DNA of 42,205 bases from Pseudoalteromonas sp. H71 (GCF_001468485.1 NZ_LODI01000044.1:122790-164994), one strand, 5' to 3'; positions 18,567-27,683 are shown, numbered from the stretch's first letter. A program made the numbers and translations. Notes: generated by a model not told the origin, from the letters alone.

Positions 18567-18753
18567 TACTAAATTACTCGAAATAATTGCTTGCCCAGTA
18601 TGTAAGGGAAAATTACGCTTTGACAAAGATAAAAGTGAACTAATTAGTACCGCTGCAAAATTAGCATACCCTGTTAAAGATGATATTCCGGTATTACTAG
18701 AAAATGAAGCAAGAGAGTTATCTTTAGATGAGGTTGAAAAGTGGAATTCGTAG
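18556..18753 (+). CDS. ycaR: Trm112-like small protein YcaR
   Basis: This 65-residue protein of the Trm112/UPF0434 family has CPVCKGKL near residue 13, a two-cysteine knuckle, and the family ending [18 protein letters not shown]. The molecular role in bacteria is not settled. The gene lies between lpxK and kdsB as in E. coli and overlaps both (11 bp upstream, 13 bp downstream), suggesting coupled translation with envelope genes. Confidence 0.9.
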   Translation: MAFDTKLLEIIACPVCKGKLRFDKDKSELISTAAKLAYPVKDDIPVLLENEARELSLDEVEKWNS

Positions 18754-19502
18754 TTGTTATACCTGCGCGTTATGCTTCAACTAGGTTACCAGGTAAACCA
18801 TTGGCGGATATTTGTGGCAAGCCAATGATTCAGCACGTTTATGATAAAGCATGTTTATCAGGTGCAAGCCAAGTAATAATAGCAACCGATCATCAAAAAG
18901 TGTTTGATGCAGTAAGTACGTTCACTAACGACGTAGTAATGACACGTGAAGATCATCAATCCGGCACTGAACGCTTAGCTGAAGTGGTTGCTTTATTAAA
19001 TTTAGATAGCAACACCATAGTTGTGAATGTTCAAGGTGATGAGCCACTTTTAGCACCAGATAACGTTTTACAAGTAGCTAAGTTACTTGATGAATCATCA
19101 GCACCTATGGCAACGTTAAGTGTCGCTATTGAGGATAAAGACGAAGTATTTAATCCTAATGCTGTCAAAGTTGTAAGTGATATAAACAAAAACGCGTTGT
19201 ATTTTTCGCGTGCCAGTATTCCGTTTGATCGAAATGCTATGCTAGACGAAAAAACTGAATTAGAACTTTCCTCATTTCAGCGCCACGTTGGCATTTACGC
19301 ATACAGAGCGGGTTTTATTAATCAATATATTGCTCTTAGTGTTTCACCTTTGGAGTTATTAGAGTCATTAGAACAGCTGCGTGTTTTGTACCATGGTTAT
19401 ACTATTAAAATAGAGCAAGCTAAAACAGCCCCACACGCAGGCGTTGATACCGCTGAAGATTTAGCTAAAGTAATTGCCTTTTTACAAAGCAAAAACGCGT
19501 GA
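18741..19502 (+). CDS. kdsB: 3-deoxy-manno-octulosonate cytidylyltransferase
   Basis: KdsB activates Kdo with CTP to CMP-Kdo in the cytoplasm, for transfer to lipid IVA. The 253 residues match E. coli KdsB (248). The nucleotide-binding start [15 protein letters not shown] is followed by GKPMIQHVY, then [10 protein letters not shown] and HVGIYAYR. The start is a GTG at 18741 inside ycaR, with GAGG at 18730-18733 as a possible ribosome binding site. It follows LpxK functionally, since both act just before Kdo addition. Confidence 0.96.
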   Translation: MEFVVVIPARYASTRLPGKPLADICGKPMIQHVYDKACLSGASQVIIATDHQKVFDAVSTFTNDVVMTREDHQSGTERLAEVVALLNLDSNTIVVNVQGDEPLLAPDNVLQVAKLLDESSAPMATLSVAIEDKDEVFNPNAVKVVSDINKNALYFSRASIPFDRNAMLDEKTELELSSFQRHVGIYAYRAGFINQYIALSVSPLELLESLEQLRVLYHGYTIKIEQAKTAPHAGVDTAEDLAKVIAFLQSKNA

Positions 19503-19509
19503 CCTTTGA

Positions 19510-20178
19510 ATGAGCTTAATATTAAACGTGGTATGTAAACATGCTGATTTCTATATTATAGAAAAACCTGCAGAACTTAGCTTTCATTCAGAAGATGGGC
19601 CTGGGTTTGTTGTTTTAGCAGAGCGGCAGGTTAACGAGAAACTTTACGCAGTTCATAGATTAGATAAAGTAACGTCGGGTCTAATTATTTTAGCTAGAAA
19701 TAAAGACGCTGCTGCAGATTTTACAGTGCTTTTTACACAGCATGCTATCGATAAATTTTATCTTGCTATCACAGATTCAAAACCTAAAAAAAAGCAAGGG
19801 TGGGTTAAAGGAGACATGGCAAAATCTCGTCGTGGCACTTATAAACTTTTGGTATCAAAATTAAATCCTGCAATTACTCGTTTTTATTCTATTAGTTTTA
19901 AACCAGGTGTTAGGGCGTTTATTTTAAAGCCTTTTTCGGGTAAAACGCACCAATTAAGGGTCGCTTTAAAAAGTATTGGGGCACCAATATTGGGTGATAT
20001 TGCTTATACTGGGACGCAGTCCAACAGAACATATTTGCATGCTTATGCATTAAGCTTTACTTGGAAGGGTGAACATTTACATTATATGCAATTACCAAGC
20101 AACGATGATGAGTTTATGGCTTTAGTACAACATGAAAATTTTCAAGCATGGCGCTCGCCATGGGAACTGGATTGGTAA
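19510..20178 (+). CDS. RluA-family pseudouridine synthase (short form)
   Basis: This 222-residue protein has the RluA-type catalytic motif HRLDKVTSGLIILAR with the catalytic Asp at position 52, and the late substrate-loop segment FSGKTHQLRVALKSIGAPILGD. No S4 RNA-binding domain precedes the catalytic domain, and the protein is shorter than RluC/RluD. It resembles a short Rlu-like group seen in Vibrio and Shewanella relatives. Its target uridine cannot be predicted from the sequence. It starts 7 bp after kdsB and ends exactly against the tcdA start (TAA then ATG). Confidence 0.87.
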   Translation: MSLILNVVCKHADFYIIEKPAELSFHSEDGPGFVVLAERQVNEKLYAVHRLDKVTSGLIILARNKDAAADFTVLFTQHAIDKFYLAITDSKPKKKQGWVKGDMAKSRRGTYKLLVSKLNPAITRFYSISFKPGVRAFILKPFSGKTHQLRVALKSIGAPILGDIAYTGTQSNRTYLHAYALSFTWKGEHLHYMQLPSNDDEFMALVQHENFQAWRSPWELDW

Positions 20179-20988
20179 ATGAGTGAAAAAATAACTGACA
20201 TCCGCTTTGGCGGTATTAAACGTTTATATGGCCATCAGCAATTTAATTGGTTGCAAGAAGCACATTTTTGTATTGTTGGCATTGGTGGTGTTGGCAGTTG
20301 GGCTGCTGAAGCACTAGCCCGTACAGGCATTGGAAAAATAACACTTATAGATCTTGATGACATATGTGCAACAAACGTAAACCGTCAAATTCATGCTTTA
20401 TCAGGTACAATTGGCCAAGCTAAAGTAGATGCGATGAAAGCTCGTTGCGAATTAATTAATCCTGAGTGCGACGTTAATGTAATAGATGACTTTATTACAA
20501 TCGATAATATTAAAGAACATATTAAAGGTTTTGATTATATTATTGATTGTATCGATGCCGTAAAAGAAAAAGCAGCGTTAATTGTACATTGTAAACGAAA
20601 TAAGTTACCAATCATCACAACGGGTGGAGCAGGTGGGCAAACAGACCCTGGCCAAATTACATTTGGTGATGTAGCTAAAACAACGCAAGACCCTTTACTT
20701 GCAAAGGTACGCTACATACTACGTAAGCAGTATAACTTTAGTAATAATCCCAAACGAAAGTTTAATATAGATTGTGTGTATTCAACAGAGCAATTAGTTT
20801 ATCCTGCTGTAGATGGCACAGTATGTAGTGCTAAACAGGGGGCTGATGGCTCGATGAATATGGATTGCAATAATGGATTCGGCTCTGTAACTATGATTAC
20901 AGGCAGTTTTGGTTTTTTTGTAGCGGCCAAAGCTGTTCGTAAATTCTTAGATAAACGTAGCAGAGAGATAAAAACAATCTTAGATTAA
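20179..20988 (+). CDS. tcdA: tRNA threonylcarbamoyladenosine dehydratase
   Basis: TcdA (CsdL, YgdL) is an E1-like ATP-dependent enzyme that cyclises t6A to ct6A at tRNA position 37. The 269 residues (E. coli 268) contain the E1 nucleotide loop GIGGVGSWAAEALARTG near residue 34, DLDDICATNVNRQIHAL, DCIDAV and TTGGAGGQTDP. In E. coli it works with CsdA and CsdE, whose genes lie directly opposite here. The ATG abuts the stop of the pseudouridine synthase gene, and the last 9 bp overlap csdE on the other strand. Confidence 0.95.
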   Translation: MSEKITDIRFGGIKRLYGHQQFNWLQEAHFCIVGIGGVGSWAAEALARTGIGKITLIDLDDICATNVNRQIHALSGTIGQAKVDAMKARCELINPECDVNVIDDFITIDNIKEHIKGFDYIIDCIDAVKEKAALIVHCKRNKLPIITTGGAGGQTDPGQITFGDVAKTTQDPLLAKVRYILRKQYNFSNNPKRKFNIDCVYSTEQLVYPAVDGTVCSAKQGADGSMNMDCNNGFGSVTMITGSFGFFVAAKAVRKFLDKRSREIKTILD

Positions 20989-21396
20989 TTTTTGCTTTGC
21001 CATGGTTTGAATTTTTTCAACCATGGCTTTAATACCGTTGCCACGAGAAGGACTTAAGTGGCTTATTAATCCAAGCTTTTCGAATTCATTGTAAGCATTA
21101 ACTTGTAAAACTTGTTCTGGCGTTAGTCCGTTATAAAGCGCTAAAATAAGTGCAAGTAACCCTTTAACTATTCGTGTGTCAGAATCACCTGCAACAACTA
21201 GAACGTTTTCTGTGAGGTCAAATTCTACATACATCCATACTTTACTTTCACAACCCGGTACTAAAGCATCATCAATCTTAAGCGCTGTAAGTAAGCTAGG
21301 TAATGTTTTGCCAAGTAGCATGATTTCACGGTACTTTTGCTGCCATACAGATGCGTTTCTTATTGACTCACTCACCTTGTTAAATGTATTTGTCAT
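20980..21396 (-). CDS. csdE: Cysteine desulfurase sulfur acceptor CsdE (SufE family)
   Basis: CsdE takes persulfide sulfur from CsdA and passes it on. The 138-residue protein has the SufE-fold pattern with the sulfur-accepting cysteine in LVPGCESKVWM (Cys49), then ADTRIVKGLLALI-like helix text (GDSDTRIVKGLLALIL) and LSPSRGNGIKAMV near the C-terminus. It follows csdA by 13 bp on the minus strand. SufE itself is similar, but pairing with a lone SufS/CsdA-type desulfurase and with tcdA favours CsdE. Its C-terminal codons overlap tcdA and contain a hairpin (see 20999-21030). Confidence 0.88.
   Translation of the reverse strand: MTNTFNKVSESIRNASVWQQKYREIMLLGKTLPSLLTALKIDDALVPGCESKVWMYVEFDLTENVLVVAGDSDTRIVKGLLALILALYNGLTPEQVLQVNAYNEFEKLGLISHLSPSRGNGIKAMVEKIQTMAKQKLI
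20999..21030 (+). terminator. Hairpin after tcdA, inside csdE coding sequence
   Basis: GCCATGGTT(T)GAA (20999-21011) pairs with TTCAACCATGGC (21016-21027) around TTTT, a 12-bp stem with one bulged T, followed on the plus strand by TTTAATA. It lies about 10 bp past the tcdA stop and so may end the comEC-to-tcdA operon. The weak T tract makes efficiency uncertain. Confidence 0.5.
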
Positions 21397-21409
21397 TAGT
21401 TATCCCAAA

Positions 21410-22678
21410 TTAGTCTAATATTGCAATGCACGCTTGAAGTGCATCTATAAACTTATCTACATCACTGTAATTATTGTAAAATGCAAAGCTTGCCCTGACA
21501 CTGCCGTTAATTCCTAAGTGTGCCATTAATGGTTGAGTACAATGATGACCAGCTCTTACCGCAACGCCATAACCGTCAAGTAATGTTGCCAAATCGAACG
21601 GATGTTCGTCTTTATAGTTAAAACAAAGCGTACCAATATTATTTTTTATTGAGCTGTATAAATAAATGCCATCTATTTTAGCTAATCTTGAGTGCGCATA
21701 ATTAAATACTGCTTGTTCATGTTCAAATATTTCAGCATGACGAAATTGGCTTAAGTAGCTAAGAGCTGCACCAAAAGCGGTGATCCCAGCTATATTGGGG
21801 GTACCAGACTCAAATTTAGCAGGAGCATCTCTATAGACGCTTTCATACAGGGTGACGGTTTGAATCATTTCTCCGCCCGTCTGATAAGGTGTTAAGGCGT
21901 TTAAGAGCTCATAGCGCCCGTATAAACCACCCACACCTGTTGGGCCAATCATTTTGTGAGCTGAAAAAACATAAAAGTCACAATCTAGAATTTTTAAGTT
22001 TGGTTTCAGATGCATGGCGCTTTGTGCACCATCAACAACCACAATAGCACCAAGTGATTTTGCACACTCAATAATAGCGGGCAAATCAGTAATATTGCCT
22101 AAAGCATTAGATGCATGAGAAATTGCAACTATTGCAGGCTTTTGCTTTTTGATAAATTTTAAACAGAGCTCAGTATCAAATGTTCCATCTTTGTTAAGTG
22201 GCATTGCAGCTAACTTTGCACCGGTTTGCTGGGCAAGCACCTGCCAAGGTACAAGGTTAGCATGGTGCTCAATGGGGGTAATTATAATTGTATCGTTTGC
22301 CGTGACTTGCTTACGCAATCCATTTGCGACAAGATTAATTGCCTCGGTGGCGCCTTTAGTCCATACAATTTCGTTACTGTTAACACCAAAATAAGTGGCT
22401 GTTTGTGCTCTTACATTTTCGTATTGAATTGTCGCATTTTCACTCAGGGTATGGCGCCCCCGATGAACATTTGCATTTTCATCAGTGTAAAACTTAGCAG
22501 TAGTGTCTATCACACACTGGGGTTTTTGTGTTGTTGCACCAGAATCTAAATAAACGAGCGGGCAGGCGTTAATACTTTGATTTAATGTGGGGAAATCATG
22601 TCGCACACGCGTTATGTCAAACTTTAATTCTGGCATGGTAATATCAACGTTATCATTGTTGGCGAGGATTGTAGCCAC
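21410..22678 (-). CDS. csdA: Cysteine desulfurase CsdA (SufS/CsdA group)
   Basis: CsdA is a PLP enzyme that removes sulfur from cysteine and carries it as a persulfide. The 422 residues show the class V aminotransferase fold. Visible are the substrate/PLP segment ATEAINLVANGL, ISHASNALGN, the Schiff-base lysine in FSAHKMIGPTGVGGLYG, and the persulfide cysteine in VRAGHHCTQPLMAHLGI. GTG at 22678 gives a 14-residue extension; ATG at 22636 gives MPELKFDITRVRHDFP, which aligns better with the usual family start. Neither has a good ribosome binding site. It is followed by csdE and lies just downstream of the gltA terminator. Confidence 0.92.
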   Translation of the reverse strand: MATILANNDNVDITMPELKFDITRVRHDFPTLNQSINACPLVYLDSGATTQKPQCVIDTTAKFYTDENANVHRGRHTLSENATIQYENVRAQTATYFGVNSNEIVWTKGATEAINLVANGLRKQVTANDTIIITPIEHHANLVPWQVLAQQTGAKLAAMPLNKDGTFDTELCLKFIKKQKPAIVAISHASNALGNITDLPAIIECAKSLGAIVVVDGAQSAMHLKPNLKILDCDFYVFSAHKMIGPTGVGGLYGRYELLNALTPYQTGGEMIQTVTLYESVYRDAPAKFESGTPNIAGITAFGAALSYLSQFRHAEIFEHEQAVFNYAHSRLAKIDGIYLYSSIKNNIGTLCFNYKDEHPFDLATLLDGYGVAVRAGHHCTQPLMAHLGINGSVRASFAFYNNYSDVDKFIDALQACIAILD

Positions 22679-22702
22679 TTTGAATTTAAACTCAAGTAGC
22701 CA

Positions 22703-22732
22703 AAAACAAAAAAGGCCGCAAAAGCGGCCTTT
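22703..22732 (-). terminator. Intrinsic terminator of gltA
   Basis: AAAGGCCGC (22711-22719) pairs with GCGGCCTTT (22724-22732) around AAAA. Read on the minus strand it runs into a T-rich tail from the A-rich 22702-22713. It separates gltA from csdA, leaving csdA about 25 bp for its own promoter unless there is readthrough. Confidence 0.9.
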
Positions 22733-22747
22733 TATAGCTAAATAGTA

Positions 22748-24034
22748 TTAGCGTTTGTCAGTAGATACGTAGTCACGAGCAGTGTAACCAGTATACATTT
22801 GACGTGGGCGGCTGATCTTATGGCCAGGCTGAGAAAGCATTTCATCCCAGTGAGTGATCCAACCAACAGTACGAGCCATTGCAAAAATTACAGTGAACAT
22901 ACTTGTCGGAATACCAATCGCTTTTAAGATAATACCAGAGTAAAAATCTACGTTAGGGTATAGTTTCTTCTCAACAAAGTACGGGTCTTCTAAAGCAATT
23001 TGCTCAAGCTTCATAGCGATATCTAGAAGTGGATCTTGAATGTTTAACTCTTCTAAAACTTCATGACACGTTTGACGCATTACTGTAGCGCGTGGGTCGA
23101 AGTTTTTGTAAACACGGTGTCCAAAGCCCATTAGGCGGAACGGGTCTGACTTATCTTTTGCTTTAGCAACGTACTCGTCAATACGATCTACTGAACCAAT
23201 TTCTTCTAACATGTTTAAACATGCTTCGTTTGCGCCGCCGTGAGCAGGACCCCATAAAGATGCGATACCTGCCGCAATACATGCATAAGGATTAGCACCT
23301 GAAGAACCAGCAAGGCGAACTGTAGAAGTCGAAGCATTCTGTTCGTGGTCAGCGTGAAGCATGAATATTTTATCCATGGCTTTAGCAGTAATTGGATTTA
23401 CTTTGTACTCTTCAGCTGGAACAGAGAACATCATATGTAAGAAGTTTTCTGCATAGCTTAAATCGTTACGTGGATATACAAAAGGTTGGCCAATGTTTGT
23501 TTTATAAGCCATTGCTGCAATTGTTGGTAATTTAGCAACTAATCTAACAGCACTTGTTTTGCGTTGTTCAGCATCAGTGATATCTAGATCTTCATGGTAA
23601 AAAGAAGAAAGAGCACCAACAACACCACAAAGCATAGCCATCGGGTGTGCGTCAAAACGGAAGCCTTGGAAGAAATTGGCAATTTTTTGGTCTAGCATAG
23701 TACTGCGAGTGATTTTCTCAGCAAATGCATCGTATTGCTCTTTTGATGGTAATTCACCATTAAGCAATAAATAGCAAAGTTCGATGTAATCTGACTCTTC
23801 AGCTAGTTGCTCAATTGGGTAACCACGGTGAAGTAAAACACCTTTACCACCATCGATATAGGTGATTGCAGATTCACAAGAACCAGTCGACATGAAGCCT
23901 GGGTCATAAGTAAAGTGGCCGTGTGAACCTAACGTACGTACGTCGATTACATCTTGGCCAGCAGTGCCTTGATAAATTGGAAGTTCGATTGGATCAAGTC
24001 CATCAATATGAACTGTGGCTTTTTTATCTGCCAT
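22748..24034 (-). CDS. gltA: Citrate synthase, type II
   Basis: GltA condenses oxaloacetate and acetyl-CoA to citrate, the entry step of the citric acid cycle. The 428 residues match the hexameric, NADH-regulated gammaproteobacterial form (E. coli 427). Key segments are [16 protein letters not shown], the histidine regions [30 protein letters not shown] and [14 protein letters not shown], and the catalytic Asp region NVDFYSGI. The ATG at 24034 has AGGAGA a few bases upstream. It is transcribed away from sdhC, as in E. coli. Confidence 0.98.
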   Translation of the reverse strand: MADKKATVHIDGLDPIELPIYQGTAGQDVIDVRTLGSHGHFTYDPGFMSTGSCESAITYIDGGKGVLLHRGYPIEQLAEESDYIELCYLLLNGELPSKEQYDAFAEKITRSTMLDQKIANFFQGFRFDAHPMAMLCGVVGALSSFYHEDLDITDAEQRKTSAVRLVAKLPTIAAMAYKTNIGQPFVYPRNDLSYAENFLHMMFSVPAEEYKVNPITAKAMDKIFMLHADHEQNASTSTVRLAGSSGANPYACIAAGIASLWGPAHGGANEACLNMLEEIGSVDRIDEYVAKAKDKSDPFRLMGFGHRVYKNFDPRATVMRQTCHEVLEELNIQDPLLDIAMKLEQIALEDPYFVEKKLYPNVDFYSGIILKAIGIPTSMFTVIFAMARTVGWITHWDEMLSQPGHKISRPRQMYTGYTARDYVSTDKR

Positions 24035-24115
24035 CGCTATGTATCTCCTATTAAGATATCTATTCTGATTTTTAGATTTTTAAAGTTCTGAAATCTGTCT
24101 TAAGCACATCTACGT

Positions 24116-24146
24116 ATTTTAACGTGAAAGAGGGGGTTAAAGTCAA
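24116..24146 (-). promoter_or_regulatory. Candidate gltA promoter
   Basis: On the minus strand TTGACT (24146-24141) and TAAAAT (24121-24116) are 19 bp apart, about 80 bp upstream of the gltA ATG. Spacing is slightly long and the call is by eye. Confidence 0.4.
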
Positions 24147-24244
24147 TTTTTATAAACATTATGCACATTTGTATAATAAATATTCTGTATCATATATGTA
24201 TTATACTATTGGCTAATTCGCAAACATCTCTAAATAAACAAGAA

Positions 24245-24273
24245 TTGTAAAAAGCCTTGTGGGTATATATACT
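24245..24273 (+). promoter_or_regulatory. Candidate sdhC promoter
   Basis: TTGTAA (24245-24250) and TATACT (24268-24273) are separated by 17 bp. Transcription would begin near 24280, giving a leader of about 170 nt before the sdhC GTG. Confidence 0.5.
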
Positions 24274-24378
24274 AACGGAGGTTTTAAACCGTATTGTATT
24301 TGGGTAAAGATATTTTTACACCAAAAAATTTACATTAATGTGAACTTTTAGTGTTTTAATTCGTTTATCTTGATAGTT

Positions 24379-24404
24379 CCACCAGAAACATTTGGTGGGT
24401 TTTT
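24379..24404 (+). promoter_or_regulatory. Terminator-like hairpin in the sdhC leader
   Basis: CCACCA (24379-24384) pairs with TGGTGG (24393-24398) around an 8-nt loop and is followed by GTTTTT (24399-24404), about 50 nt upstream of the sdhC start. It has the shape of a weak intrinsic terminator or attenuator. A CCAC at 24426-24429 could compete for the right arm. Function is inferred only from shape and position. Confidence 0.4.
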
Positions 24405-24453
24405 AGAAAAGCAAGTAGATGAGCTCCACTGTGAGCAAGATGGGCAAGTAACT

Positions 24454-24831
24454 GTGAAAAAGCAAAGACCTGTAAATCTAGATCTAACAACTATATCTAT
24501 GCCGGCAACGGCTAAAGCATCAATTTTTCACCGCGTCACCGGTGTCGCATTATTTTTTGCTTTAACGTTTGTCATTTGGGCTTGGTCTGAGTCTCTCTCG
24601 TCAGCTGAAAGTTTTGAATTCGTCAAGGGTCTGTTTAACGGATTTATTGCCAAATTTATAGCTTGGGGCACCATTTCAGTACTAGGTTATCACTTAATTG
24701 GTGGTATCCGTCATATGGTAATGGATATGGGACACTGGGAAGAACTTGAGTCAGGTAACCTAAGCGCTAAAATTGCAATGGCTCTTGGCGTTGTATTCGC
24801 TGTATTGGCGGGAGTGTGGATATGGTCTTAA
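24454..24831 (+). CDS. sdhC: Succinate dehydrogenase cytochrome b556 subunit
   Basis: SdhC anchors succinate dehydrogenase in the inner membrane and, with SdhD, binds heme b and quinone. The chosen GTG at 24454 gives 125 residues beginning MKKQRPVNLDLTTI, matching E. coli SdhC (129 residues). A longer reading from TTG 24370 adds 28 residues with no family resemblance and has no ribosome binding site. Three membrane helices are seen, with FHRVTGVALFF in the first and the heme-ligand histidine in GGIRHMVMDMG. The stop overlaps the sdhD start by 10 bp. Confidence 0.92.
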   Translation: MKKQRPVNLDLTTISMPATAKASIFHRVTGVALFFALTFVIWAWSESLSSAESFEFVKGLFNGFIAKFIAWGTISVLGYHLIGGIRHMVMDMGHWEELESGNLSAKIAMALGVVFAVLAGVWIWS

Positions 24832-25169
24832 ATCAAGCAACTCTTAAACGTGATGGTGTACAAGATTATGTATCTTTACGTACCACGGCATTAATAATTA
24901 GCGCATATGCTATTTTTATTATCGGCTATTTTTTAGCGACGCCAGAAGTCACTTTCGAAGCCTGGATAGGCCTCTTCTCTAACCTAGCTATGAAAGGGTT
25001 TACGTTAGTAACTCTAATATGCATCATGGTTCATACCCGCATTGGCCTTTGGCAGGTTTTAACAGACTATGTTAAAAACTCAAAGTTACGCGCATTTTTA
25101 GGGTTTGTTCTAAACCTAATGGCCGTTGCTTACGTAGCTATTGGTCTAATTGTATTATGGGGTGTTTAA
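24822..25169 (+). CDS. sdhD: Succinate dehydrogenase membrane anchor subunit
   Basis: SdhD is the second membrane anchor of succinate dehydrogenase. From ATG 24822 it has 115 residues, the same as E. coli SdhD, and starts MVLNQATLKRDGVQDYVSLR. GGAG at 24811-24814 is correctly spaced for this ATG, so the GTG at 24816 is less likely. Three hydrophobic helices are visible. The heme-ligand histidine and quinone-site residues lie in MVHTRIGLWQVLTDYVK. The stop abuts the sdhA GTG. Confidence 0.93.
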   Translation: MVLNQATLKRDGVQDYVSLRTTALIISAYAIFIIGYFLATPEVTFEAWIGLFSNLAMKGFTLVTLICIMVHTRIGLWQVLTDYVKNSKLRAFLGFVLNLMAVAYVAIGLIVLWGV

Positions 25170-26942
25170 GTGAAATATTCTGTTCGTGAATTTGACGCCG
25201 TAGTAATTGGTGCTGGTGGTGCAGGTATGCGCGCTGCCTTGGCTATTACTGAATCTGGCAAAACGTGTGCATTAATATCTAAAGTATTTCCAACACGCTC
25301 ACACACTGTATCCGCTCAAGGCGGTATTACAGTAGCGCTTGGTAATTCACACGAAGATAACTGGGAATGGCATATGTACGATACCGTCAAAGGTTCCGAT
25401 TTTATCGGTGACCAAGACGCTATTGAATACATGTGTCAAACTGGCCCAGAAGCTATTACTGAATTAGAAAACATGGGTTTACCATTTTCTCGTTTTGAAA
25501 ATGGCCGTGTTTACCAACGCCCGTTTGGTGGCCAATCGAAAAATTTTGGTGGTGAGCAAGCAGCACGTACTGCAGCCGCAGCTGACCGTACTGGTCACGC
25601 TCTATTACATCTCCTTTATCAACAAAATGTTAAAAACAAAACAAATGTATTCTCTGAGTGGTATGCACTTGATTTAGTTAAAAACGATAATGGTGATGTT
25701 GTTGGCTGTACTGCAATTGAAATTGAAACAGGTGAAATCACTTATTTCAAATCAAAGGCAGTTGTTCTCGCTACTGGTGGTGCAGGTCGCATATACGCCT
25801 CAACCACAAATGCTCATATAAACACTGGCGACGGTGTTGGTATGGCTACGCGTGCTGGCATATCTATGCAAGACATGGAAATGTGGCAGTTCCACCCGAC
25901 AGGTATTGCAGGAGCAGGTACGCTTGTAACTGAGGGCTGTCGTGGTGAGGGTGGTTATCTTTTAAATAAAGATGGCGAGCGTTTCATGGAACGTTATGCA
26001 CCTAACGCAAAAGACTTAGCATCTCGTGATGTTGTTGCACGTTCAATGATGACCGAAATACGTGAAGGTCGTGGTTGTGATGGTCCTTGGGGTCCTCATA
26101 TCAAGCTTAAGCTTGACCACTTAGGTGAAGAAACACTTAACTTACGTCTTCCTGGCGTATGTGATCTTGCAAAAACATTTGCTCACGTTGATCCAGCTAA
26201 AGAGCCAATTCCAGTCATACCAACATGTCATTACATGATGGGTGGTGTACCAACTAACGTAAATGGTCAAGTACTTCAAATCAACGCTCAAGGCGATGAA
26301 AAAGTAGTTGAAGGTCTATTTGCTGTTGGCGAAATTGCATGTGTATCTGTACACGGTGCAAACCGCCTTGGTGGTAACTCGTTACTAGATTTAGTTGTAT
26401 TTGGTCGAGCTGCGGGTAACTTCTTAGGCACATACCTAAGAGATGTCGAGGTATCTAAAGCGGCGTCTGAGTCAGACTTAGAAGCGTCACTTGCTCGTTA
26501 TAATCGTTGGGAAAACTCAACAGCTGGGCAAGGTGAAGATCCTGTTCAAATTAAGAAAGATCTTCAACAATGTATGCAGCTTAACTTCTCGGTATTCCGT
26601 GAAGGCGACTCTATGGCTACTGGTTTACAAGAACTTAAAGAGATTCGTGAACGACTACAGCATGCACGTCTTGACGATAAGTCGTCAGACTTCAACACGC
26701 AGCGTATCGAGTGTCTTGAGCTTGATAACTTAATGGAAACAGCTTACTCAACAGCAGTAGCTGCAAACTTCCGTACAGAAAGCCGTGGTGCGCACTCTCG
26801 CTTTGACTTCCCAGATCGTGATGACACGAATTGGCTATGTCACTCAGTATATAATCCGGTTACGGATGAAATGAGTAAGCGTGAAGTTAACTACGCGCCT
26901 AAGACGCGTGAAGCATTTCCACCTAAAGCACGTACATACTAG
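25170..26942 (+). CDS. sdhA: Succinate dehydrogenase flavoprotein subunit
   Basis: SdhA oxidises succinate to fumarate with covalently bound FAD on the cytoplasmic face of the membrane. The 590 residues match E. coli (588). The dinucleotide-binding start is [14 protein letters not shown], and the FAD-linked histidine is His45 in [13 protein letters not shown]. Catalytic-region text includes [27 protein letters not shown] and [21 protein letters not shown]. The start is GTG at 25170, directly after the sdhD stop. Confidence 0.98.
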   Translation: MKYSVREFDAVVIGAGGAGMRAALAITESGKTCALISKVFPTRSHTVSAQGGITVALGNSHEDNWEWHMYDTVKGSDFIGDQDAIEYMCQTGPEAITELENMGLPFSRFENGRVYQRPFGGQSKNFGGEQAARTAAAADRTGHALLHLLYQQNVKNKTNVFSEWYALDLVKNDNGDVVGCTAIEIETGEITYFKSKAVVLATGGAGRIYASTTNAHINTGDGVGMATRAGISMQDMEMWQFHPTGIAGAGTLVTEGCRGEGGYLLNKDGERFMERYAPNAKDLASRDVVARSMMTEIREGRGCDGPWGPHIKLKLDHLGEETLNLRLPGVCDLAKTFAHVDPAKEPIPVIPTCHYMMGGVPTNVNGQVLQINAQGDEKVVEGLFAVGEIACVSVHGANRLGGNSLLDLVVFGRAAGNFLGTYLRDVEVSKAASESDLEASLARYNRWENSTAGQGEDPVQIKKDLQQCMQLNFSVFREGDSMATGLQELKEIRERLQHARLDDKSSDFNTQRIECLELDNLMETAYSTAVAANFRTESRGAHSRFDFPDRDDTNWLCHSVYNPVTDEMSKREVNYAPKTREAFPPKARTY

Positions 26943-26952
26943 GAGCGAGACG

Positions 26953-27669
26953 ATGGCACAAGTACAATTTTCAGTTTATCGTTACAATCCAGATGTTGAC
27001 AACGCACCTCGTATGCAAGATTACACCTTGCAAATAGACGATGGGCACGACATGATGGTGTTGGATGCACTTTTACTTTTAAAAGAGCAAGATCCTTCAC
27101 TTTCATTCCGTCGTTCATGTCGTGAAGGCGTGTGTGGTTCTGACGGTGTTAACATGAATGGTAAGAATGGTTTAGCATGTATTACTCCTTTATCAACGTT
27201 GCAAAATAACGGTAAAGGTACAATAGTAGTTCGTCCTCTTCCTGGATTACCAGTGGTACGTGACCTTGTTATTGACATGAGTCAGTTCTACACTCAATAC
27301 GAAAAAGTTAAACCGTATCTAATTAATGACACGCCTGCTGCTGGTGAGCGTCTTCAGTCTATTGAAGAGCGTGACAAATTAGACGGCTTATATGAGTGTA
27401 TTTTATGTGCATGTTGTTCAACATCGTGTCCTTCGTTCTGGTGGAATCCAGACAAGTTCATTGGTCCAGCAGGCCTTCTTCATGCTTACCGTTTCTTGGC
27501 TGATAGCCGAGATACAGCAACAGAAGAGCGTTTAGCAGACTTAGACGATGCGTTCAGTGTGTTCCGTTGCCACAGTATCATGAACTGTGTTAGCGTTTGT
27601 CCTAAGGGTCTTAACCCGACTAAAGCAATAGGGCAAATCAAATCTATGTTACTAAACCGTTCGGTTTAA
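26953..27669 (+). CDS. sdhB: Succinate dehydrogenase iron-sulfur subunit
   Basis: SdhB carries electrons from FAD to quinone through three Fe-S clusters. From ATG 26953, preceded by AGGAGCG, it has 238 residues, as in E. coli. A 24-codon in-frame extension back into sdhA is not used. The [2Fe-2S] ligands are in SCREGVCGSDGVNMNGKNGLAC. The [4Fe-4S] and [3Fe-4S] ligands are in CILCACCSTSCPSFWWNP and CHSIMNCVSVCPKGLNP. It begins 10 bp after sdhA. Confidence 0.97.
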   Translation: MAQVQFSVYRYNPDVDNAPRMQDYTLQIDDGHDMMVLDALLLLKEQDPSLSFRRSCREGVCGSDGVNMNGKNGLACITPLSTLQNNGKGTIVVRPLPGLPVVRDLVIDMSQFYTQYEKVKPYLINDTPAAGERLQSIEERDKLDGLYECILCACCSTSCPSFWWNPDKFIGPAGLLHAYRFLADSRDTATEERLADLDDAFSVFRCHSIMNCVSVCPKGLNPTKAIGQIKSMLLNRSV

Positions 27670-27683
27670 TTATATAGAAACGT

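Larger units (their letters stand above)
24035..24453. promoter_or_regulatory. gltA/sdhC divergent control region
   Basis: This 419-bp A+T-rich region is the longest stretch without a gene here. It holds one candidate promoter for each direction, a long sdh leader, and a terminator-like hairpin at 24379-24404. A TATAAT at 24172-24177 and several TGTGA-like half sites (for example 24340-24344) are visible, but I cannot assign a full CRP or ArcA site. An in-frame open stretch from TTG 24370 into sdhC is treated as untranslated leader because homologous SdhC starts at KKQRPVNLDL. Confidence 0.7.

Noticed and set aside
24370..24453. N-terminal extension of SdhC from TTG 24370
   Set aside because: The 28 extra residues do not resemble SdhC, no ribosome binding site precedes TTG, and a terminator-like hairpin lies within; GTG 24454 matches the family start.
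26881..26952. Extended SdhB start inside sdhA
   Set aside because: ATG 26953 has a good ribosome binding site and gives exactly the family length and start.
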